From Schistosoma mansoni (taxonomy: Eukaryota > Platyhelminthes > Trematoda > Strigeidida > Schistosomatidae): DNA of 64,000 bases. This document shows positions 58,361-64,000 of the stretch, in pieces. Below the pieces are notes generated by a model, which was not told where the DNA came from, did not search any database, and worked only from the letters and a program-made list of their open reading frames with translations. The stretch's first letter is position 1, and each line of letters begins with the position of its first letter. The DNA lies in the NCBI RefSeq assembly GCF_000237925.1, contig NC_031502.1, forward strand, positions 43,773,975 through 43,837,974. The letters run 5' to 3'. The position numbers and the translations under genes were made by a program.

Positions 58361-60009
58361 TCAAACAAACGACAACATAATATACCATATTAATTTTAAA
58401 CATTTATTTTAAAGAGATTTTCTAACTCCAAATTTCTATGGTCTTTAGTTTTCCCTCACAGTTTTTAACGTACACATAATCATCCTTCTTAATCCTGTTT
58501 CTTTTTTTAATAATAACCTGTTACACATGTTAACTGATCTGAAAAAACTAACTGAGCAAGATTCATTTAAATTAATAACCACAACAACAACAACAATAAA
58601 AAGAGGATATTTATTATTATTATTGCAATATTTTACAAAATAGATTCATCATTAATAATACATAAAATCAAACCACAAGTGATTAATAATATACTGAATA
58701 ATATTTACTCTTTATTTATAATATATAGAATGAAAAGCTCAACAATAAGTAAATCATTATCACACTACTTATAAGTAGAATATGGACCACCACCAATATT
58801 ATTATTACTACTACTACTAATATCAATACCACCCGCCTTTCAGATTTTAGTCTTTAACTCTGTACAATAATGAATATGAATATAATTATTTATAGTAATA
58901 TTACTTTTATTATTATTGTTATATTCGTTCTTATCTATTTTTCTCTCTTATTTTGTTTTAAATGACAAAACTCTAATTATTTATTTTTGTGATTTAAGGA
59001 AAAAAATGAAGAAAAATTTGACATTTTGAAATGTAAATTCGTCCTCTTTTCTTTATTTTCTCTTGTTTATTTAATTCATAACTCTTTCTCTTGTCTTATC
59101 AAATGTCCCCTAACCACCATTGTTCTCTACAATAAAATAGTATACTACTCAAATTGATCATAAATTAACTTATTCATTAAAAATGTATGAAGAGATATAC
59201 ATATGCACAGATATCTGCCCCAATTCAATGGGAGTATAATCATATAGAAGGGGAGAGAAACTATATTAAAAGAAATGGTAAGAACTCAAAAAAATAATAA
59301 TAAAGATGATACACATATATCTTACATGCCTAATGTATAAATTAGTATTTTTTTTTAAAAAAAATTGAATAAATAACTACATATAATTCTGTTTTGATAC
59401 AGATAGAAAGATAAATATATAAACGAATCTTTATCTTAGTGGATATTTATAAAACAAGATAGTAGACAGAAAGCACAGCCTTTATGTCAATTTAATCTCG
59501 GTTTTCAGTATTTACATTGACAATCCATATCAGTATATATGTGTTAGGCTGTGGACATGTAAGACAAATAACGTTAGCACCTACATTGTATGTGGAAAAA
59601 CATACTACCATATATATACAAGACAAAAATGGTTCTTGATATGTATGAGTACGAATTAATTCTAAATTTGTTTGGCCAGATTCCTTAATTATCTACTCAC
59701 ATTCTCTATAGTTCTATATTTACTCTCATTCTTGGTACAGTTCCCCACTTACCTACTAGTTACTTTAATGTATGATTATGATTCCCTTAGAATTTCTTCC
59801 TATTTAAATGTTCAAAAGTGACAGAGAGTTTTTAATAAACTTAGATAAAAACGAAATGTCAAATTAATCTTTTACTGTTAACTAATTATTCATAAGGCAC
59901 GTTTGTGCAAACATATTCTAGTTCTTAAATTATTTTCATTTTAAAACAGAATTTCTATCTTGATTATTATATGTTACTTTTTTAACTTTTAGTATATTTG
60001 AATAACTAA
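58361..60009. other. AT-rich intergenic stretch
   Basis: No gene recognised. It contains (ACA)n at 58579-58597, (ATT)n at 58611-58624 and many A- or T-runs. Confidence 0.5.
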
Positions 60010-60075
60010 CTTAAATATATTATTTATATATAGTTGAAATCATGAGTCAATTGAAGCTAGATCACTGTAGAAAAC

Positions 60076-60132
60076 CTGGAAGCATTGGACGGCCGTTTCG
60101 TCCTACTGTGGGACTCCTCAGCATTTCGCATC
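60076..60132 (-). ncRNA. Hammerhead ribozyme motif, left arm of S5
   Basis: Minus strand: GCGAAATG, CTGAGGA, GTCC-CACAGTA-GGAC (perfect stem II), GAAAC, GGCCGTC, CAATGCTTCC. All invariant core bases are present, with G at position 7. Stem I has mismatches. Stem III is two pairs with a GGCC loop. Confidence 0.7.
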
Positions 60133-60319
60133 CATGATCACGGCTCGCGAGATTCGAACCCAGGACCTATCAGCCTCCCGCCAGAGCTCTTAACCGATAG
60201 ACCACTGAGCCAGCATCCAACGGTGTTAATGTCTAACTTCAACCAATCCACGAAGTTGAGCAACCATTTCACCAATAGTCTTCAGTGGGTTGATATCTCC
60301 CAACAGACCTGGTTGAACT

Positions 60320-60371
60320 CCACTACTGAAGGGTCCCACAGTAGGACGAAACCGCCGTTCAGTGCTTCCAG
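60320..60371 (+). ncRNA. Hammerhead motif, right arm of S5, decayed
   Basis: Plus strand: CACTA, CTGAAGG (ancestral CTGAGGA), GTCCCACAGTAGGAC, GAAAC, CGCCGTT, CAGTGCTTCC. Stem II is intact, but the core and the GUC cleavage triplet are changed, so activity is unlikely. Confidence 0.6.
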
Positions 60372-60467
60372 GTTTTCTACGGTGGTCTAGCTTCAATTGA
60401 CTCATGAATTCAGCTATATATAAAAAATTACTTAAACTCTCCACAGAAAACCCCCTTAAATATATTA

Positions 60468-61511
60468 CTTTAAAAGTTATATTTCAGTAGTTTAGATGTG
60501 TTTTCATTGAGAAAGATTATAAGAACAAGCTAATGAATAATGAAAATAAATAAGAAAAATGCTTCTTTTTGAAATGTTCATCTCACTTTTGAGTGTCACT
60601 ACTGCTGAAATTATAAATTGTTTTGCATTTTATCTTTTCTCATCGATGTGTGATTCGATTAATAATAATAATAATAATGATAATTCAAAATTTATTCATT
60701 AAAACTAATATTAGCGTAGATTGAATACCTCACTCTCTGACCTACATAAATGCACAAACTTTAAAGAGTGTAGATTGTTTCCATATATATAAAGAATGTA
60801 GGGAAGTAAAATATTACGGATTAGTGGGTTCCTGGAAATTTCGTTTCCTCTGAAATGGTTGCATCCTTTAAGTTGGTAGTATAGATTTTAATCATTATGA
60901 AAACATTAGAAGAAATTTTTTTGTATTTATCTAAATGAATAGTTGAATTCATTGATAAATTAATTAGAATTACCATTTTTTATTATTTTATTTACAATCA
61001 TTTACTTAAATAGTCTTTTGTTTTAATATTCGTATTCATTTTGTATATAGAAATTCAATGCATGCAATCAAATCAACTTAATAATTGAATTGAAAAGAGT
61101 TTTTTTAGAATATTTCGTCAATGGATTTATGAATGGTCAACTGGGTATGTGCATTTGTGTATACCATTTCTATCTTTTGAATAGTTGACATTGTCAACAG
61201 TAAAATAGTCAACAATGTTGAATGAATTTTATCAGTTTTACCAAAAATACAATAACAGAATTTTATTTTCGAATAATAGTAAGAGTGTGTGTGTGTGAGA
61301 GAGAGAGGAAGAGTATCACTGAAGTTATTTCTGATAATGATGTTGTCTACAAAGATAATGAAAGCTTCATGATTAAATCATCTAGCTCAAAGAACGCAAT
61401 TTCTTCAAAAAAAAATAGTATCACTGTTCATATCCTCACGTTTGTTATCATTTTGTTAATTTTTTGAAGTTTAAATTGTCCCCTATCAAGTATAATATAT
61501 TTCTGTAGAAA

Positions 61512-61549
<38 letters not shown>

Positions 61550-61701
61550 CATTCAAGAGAAATGTTTACTTTCTATTATAAAAGAGAAGTCAAGTATTTT
61601 TCTAATATATAAACCGTCAAATGTTTGTGTAGTGAACTGACATATTTTTAAGAGATGACCAAATAAATCTAATGACTTGTTTATATCTGAATAAAAAACA
61701 T
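60468..61701. other. AT-rich stretch between S5 and S6
   Basis: No gene recognised. It holds (AAT)n at 60661-60678, a (GT)n(GA)n run at 61285-61307 and (TA)n at 61514-61548. Confidence 0.5.
61514..61548. repeat. (TA)n microsatellite
   Basis: About seventeen TA units, 150 bases upstream of S6. Confidence 0.95.
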
Positions 61702-61753
61702 TTTAATAATAGTTGAAAGCATGAGTCAATTGAAGCTATACCACAATGGAAAA

Positions 61754-61812
61754 CCTGGAAGCACTGGACGGCCGTTTCGTTCTATTGTGGGACTCCTCAG
61801 CAGTGCGCATCT
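61754..61812 (-). ncRNA. Hammerhead ribozyme motif, left arm of S6
   Basis: Minus strand: GCGCACTG, CTGAGGA, GTCC-CACAATA-GAAC (one stem II mismatch), GAAAC, GGCCGTC, CAGTGCTTCC. Stem I GCACUG/CAGUGC is a perfect six pairs including the one next to the core. All invariant core bases are present. Of the S copies this has the best stem I. Confidence 0.75.
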
Positions 61813-62010
61813 ACAAAACCCCTTCTGATTATAATCATATGCTCACTAGTGACTGACTTCAAGAGATATTTCCTGGAGTTCTAGTGAGAAGCAGTGATCA
61901 GTGGAGTTCAACCAGGTTTGTTGTGAAATATCAACTCACTGAAGAAAATTGGTGAACGGTTGCTCAACTTCGTGGATTGGTTGAAGTTAGACATAAACAC
62001 CATCGGATGC

Positions 62011-62073
62011 CGGCTCAGTGGTCTATCGGTTAAATGCTCTGGCGCGAGAATGGTAGGTCCTGGGTTCGGATCT
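62011..62073 (+). promoter_or_regulatory. RNA polymerase III-type internal promoter (A and B boxes) of S6
   Basis: CGGCTCAGTGG (62011-62021) fits the A box and GGTTCGGATCT (62063-62073) the B box, 41 bases apart, as in tRNA genes and tRNA-derived SINEs. The same pair in S5 lies on the minus strand with better matches (TGGCTCAGTGG, GGTTCGAATCT). Confidence 0.65.
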
Positions 62074-62088
62074 TGAAAGGCAAGGTCG

Positions 62089-62147
62089 TGGATGCGCACT
62101 TCTGAGGAGCCTCACAATAGGACGAAACGATCGTCCAGTATTTCTAG
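62089..62147 (+). ncRNA. Hammerhead ribozyme motif, right arm of S6
   Basis: Plus strand: GCGCACTT, CTGAGGA, GCCTCACAATAGGAC (stem II weakened), GAAAC, GATCGTC, CAGTATTTC. The core is intact with G at position 7. The stem III loop is GATC in place of GGCC, still self-complementary. Confidence 0.65.
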
Positions 62148-62239
62148 GTTTTCTACAGTGGTCTAGCTTCAACTGACTCATGCTTTCAACTATGAAAACA
62201 CTGAAATCTCCACAAGACTCATTCTGACTTTAATAATAG

Positions 62240-64000
62240 ATTATTATTTTAGGGATAAGCTGAATGTCATATTTTACAGATGTACATTAGTTTATACATT
62301 ATTACATCGTGGTAGATTGAAAATGTTCAGTTACAGTAAGATTACAAAATCCTAAAACGCAATTTCAAAACATTACCAACAAATTAATAATTTACCATGT
62401 TTACTAATTAAATACACAATGATTTAGTAATATTCTGCTAGGCGGTAAACAGTTAGATTGTATTGAATTATAATAGTTTTTAGTTTCACTCTGTTTGTTG
62501 TCTATCAGGAAACTCTCATCAACCCATTAAAAAGATAATATTAGAGATTATACTGTTCTTCAGGGAATAAATAACGAAATCAAAATTAATCTAAGTTCAA
62601 ATAGTAGAAAGGAACAAAGAAGTGGCTTACACTGAGTCACATAACGTCAGATAATTTAGTTTCTCTATTCATTGGGATATTACAAATATATTATTTTTAT
62701 TTATAACAATCTACTCAATACTCGATTTATTCGAAATTATCAAGTGAGACTTTGGTAATTACACCTTCTGTAGTGAATAAGAACACGATTGAGGACAATC
62801 GAATGTATTTAAGCACAAATTACAAACTATCTTACTAAGATCTGATAACCATACGGCAAACAGTTAATTTGCAAAATAACAGTCCCTTCTCTCAATCTTC
62901 ACTGTTCCTTCTGTAAATATCAATCTATCTTCTCTAATTTCATTGTTTATGTATTTTCTTACCAATCGCGCTTCATTTCAGTTCTTTCCTTATCGGTCTT
63001 CTGCCAAAATACATTCTATACCTGACCATCACCACATACTACTTATAAGGATATAAGTAAACTACACCACACTTCTAGTTTATTGGTCTGATAAGTGTTA
63101 TAATAAAACCTAATGACACAAACGTTTATTAACAAAGATGATGACATTTGAATGGATTACGTTACATAATTTGGAGAAAATTCGAATTTATATATATTGA
63201 TATTTTAATCAGTAATATATTTTTCTACCATTCAGAAATGATAGCGAGCTTACACTATTCATTTCTCTATTCAGACTATTATAAACGTATATTTGTAGTT
63301 TATTGCATGATTTGGTCTGATAACTTGGATATTCTGTTGAGTATGTTACAAGCGGATAAATTATAGTTGTAATAGTATAATGATTTATCCTGACTTTTGT
63401 CAGTAAAATATTCTCAGTTTGATACTGGTAGCTAATTGACTACTTATATTTAAGTTGAAGAAAAGAAAGGATGTATTTACTGTACGAGTCATAATTAAAA
63501 TGACAAAAAATAAGATAAAAAATCTCAACATATACGTTCAGAATAATAGTAATCTAATGGAAACCTTCATGAATTTTTTTAATTTATCCTTTGGACAACT
63601 TGATGCTTACGTCTGTTTCTTAAAAGCTCAGTAATATCAGTTCAGGTCATCGAGATCAAAAAGATTTTCTTCAAGTTTTACGTATATCTTTCTGCTAAAT
63701 AAAAGGCAATATAACTTAGGTCATGTGAGTGTTTTTGACCATTTACACTTCCATCCTATTGATTATTCATATATTCGACAAAATGAACAAAATTCATACC
63801 AAAAACGTTATATCATGTCGATCAGAAAAAGTCCACGGATACTCATGCATGTACGAAGTATCATTATTACTATCATCATCATCATTAACTTTATTTGTCA
63901 AATCATTTTCTGTAACCTCAACAGTTAATGAGTTTTCGTACAAAATTCAATTGTATCATAAATACTTATTCTAAAATATGCATATACATATGTAATGTAA
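62240..64000. other. AT-rich intergenic stretch to the window end
   Basis: No gene, RNA or transposon recognised. Open frames are short and composition-driven. Confidence 0.5.

Larger units (their letters stand above)
60023..60454 (+). mobile_element. S element, complete copy S5, core inverted relative to its tail
   Basis: 432 bp flanked by the 13-bp duplication CTTAAATATATTA (60010-60022 and 60455-60467). Left arm: TTGAAATCATGAGTCAATTG with a minus-strand hammerhead. Core: a tRNA-like promoter on the minus strand (A box TGGCTCAGTGG, B box GGTTCGAATCT) followed by GAAGTTAGACATTAACACC-type sequence. Right arm: a plus-strand, decayed hammerhead and CAATTGACTCATGAATTCAG, the inverse of the left arm. 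The tail AACTCTCCACAGAAAACCCC lies at the right. No protein is encoded; the Pol III-type promoter marks it as SINE-like. Confidence 0.85.
61713..62228 (+). mobile_element. S element, complete copy S6, with hammerhead arms at both ends
   Basis: 516 bp flanked by the 11-bp duplication TTTAATAATAG (61702-61712 and 62229-62239). It starts TTGAAAGCATGAGTCAATTG, carries a minus-strand hammerhead in a left arm of about 100 bp, then a segment not present in S5, the shared core (AGTGGAGTTCAACCAGG), a plus-strand tRNA-like promoter (A box GGCTCAGTGG at 62012, B box GGTTCGGATCT at 62063), a plus-strand hammerhead, and the inverse right arm ending CATGCTTTCAACTAT. The tail GAAATCTCCACAAGACTC follows. It is non-coding and SINE-like. 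The LINE that moves it is unknown. Confidence 0.85.

Noticed and set aside
60023-60454. S5 as two unrelated S fragments inserted head to head
   Set aside because: A single 13-bp target duplication encloses the whole 432 bp, and S6 shows the same two-armed layout. One insertion is the simpler reading.
61985-62090. True tRNA gene in S6 (also the matching parts of S1, S3, S5)
   Set aside because: A and B boxes are present but the cloverleaf arms do not pair as in a tRNA. The sequence repeats as part of the S element.

Overview
The window is AT-rich, repeat-packed DNA from a flatworm, most probably a schistosome blood fluke (Schistosoma or a close relative). The grounds are a CsRn1/Boudicca-type Gypsy element, several RTE-clade LINEs like the schistosome SR2/SR3/Perere-3 families, one CR1-like LINE, and many copies of short elements carrying schistosome-type hammerhead ribozymes. 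Genus is inferred from repeat families; I cannot fix the species. No rRNA, CRISPR, operon or bacterial feature is present.

Layout. 1-5150: right-hand part of a Gypsy LTR element. 5151-10950: non-coding DNA with a diverged repeat pair. 10960-13560: decayed CR1-like LINE. 15662-41618: one plus-strand host gene of seven coding exons whose introns are filled with mobile DNA. Intron 1 holds an RTE LINE split by a solo LTR, a short non-autonomous element (called E here) and a second RTE fragment. Intron 2 holds further E and RTE pieces. Introns 3 and 4 hold a hammerhead SINE-like element (called S here), more RTE pieces, a truncated antisense histone H3 insertion, and a 200-N assembly gap. 43.6-45.6 kb: possible exons of a second, minus-strand gene, with an RTE fragment between them. 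45.8-64 kb: intergenic-looking DNA with complete E and S copies, a second hammerhead repeat and microsatellites.

The host gene is predicted to give a 303-residue, single-pass membrane protein: signal peptide, six-cysteine ectodomain, transmembrane helix, and a proline/tyrosine-rich cytoplasmic tail with a PPPY motif. This is the layout of Shisa-like (STMC6/CX-module/CYYR1/WBP1-VOPP1) adaptors. All splice phases agree. An in-frame alternative donor would add 24 residues.

The most notable observations concern mobile DNA. (1) Two complete S elements with target-site duplications carry hammerhead motifs in opposite orientation at their two ends, and their central tRNA-like cores lie in opposite orientations. 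(2) A 400-bp insertion joins antisense histone H3 to an RTE/E 3' tail, with an 11-bp target duplication and an unoccupied relative elsewhere in the window. (3) E elements share their 3' tail with the RTE LINE, suggesting that they are moved by it.
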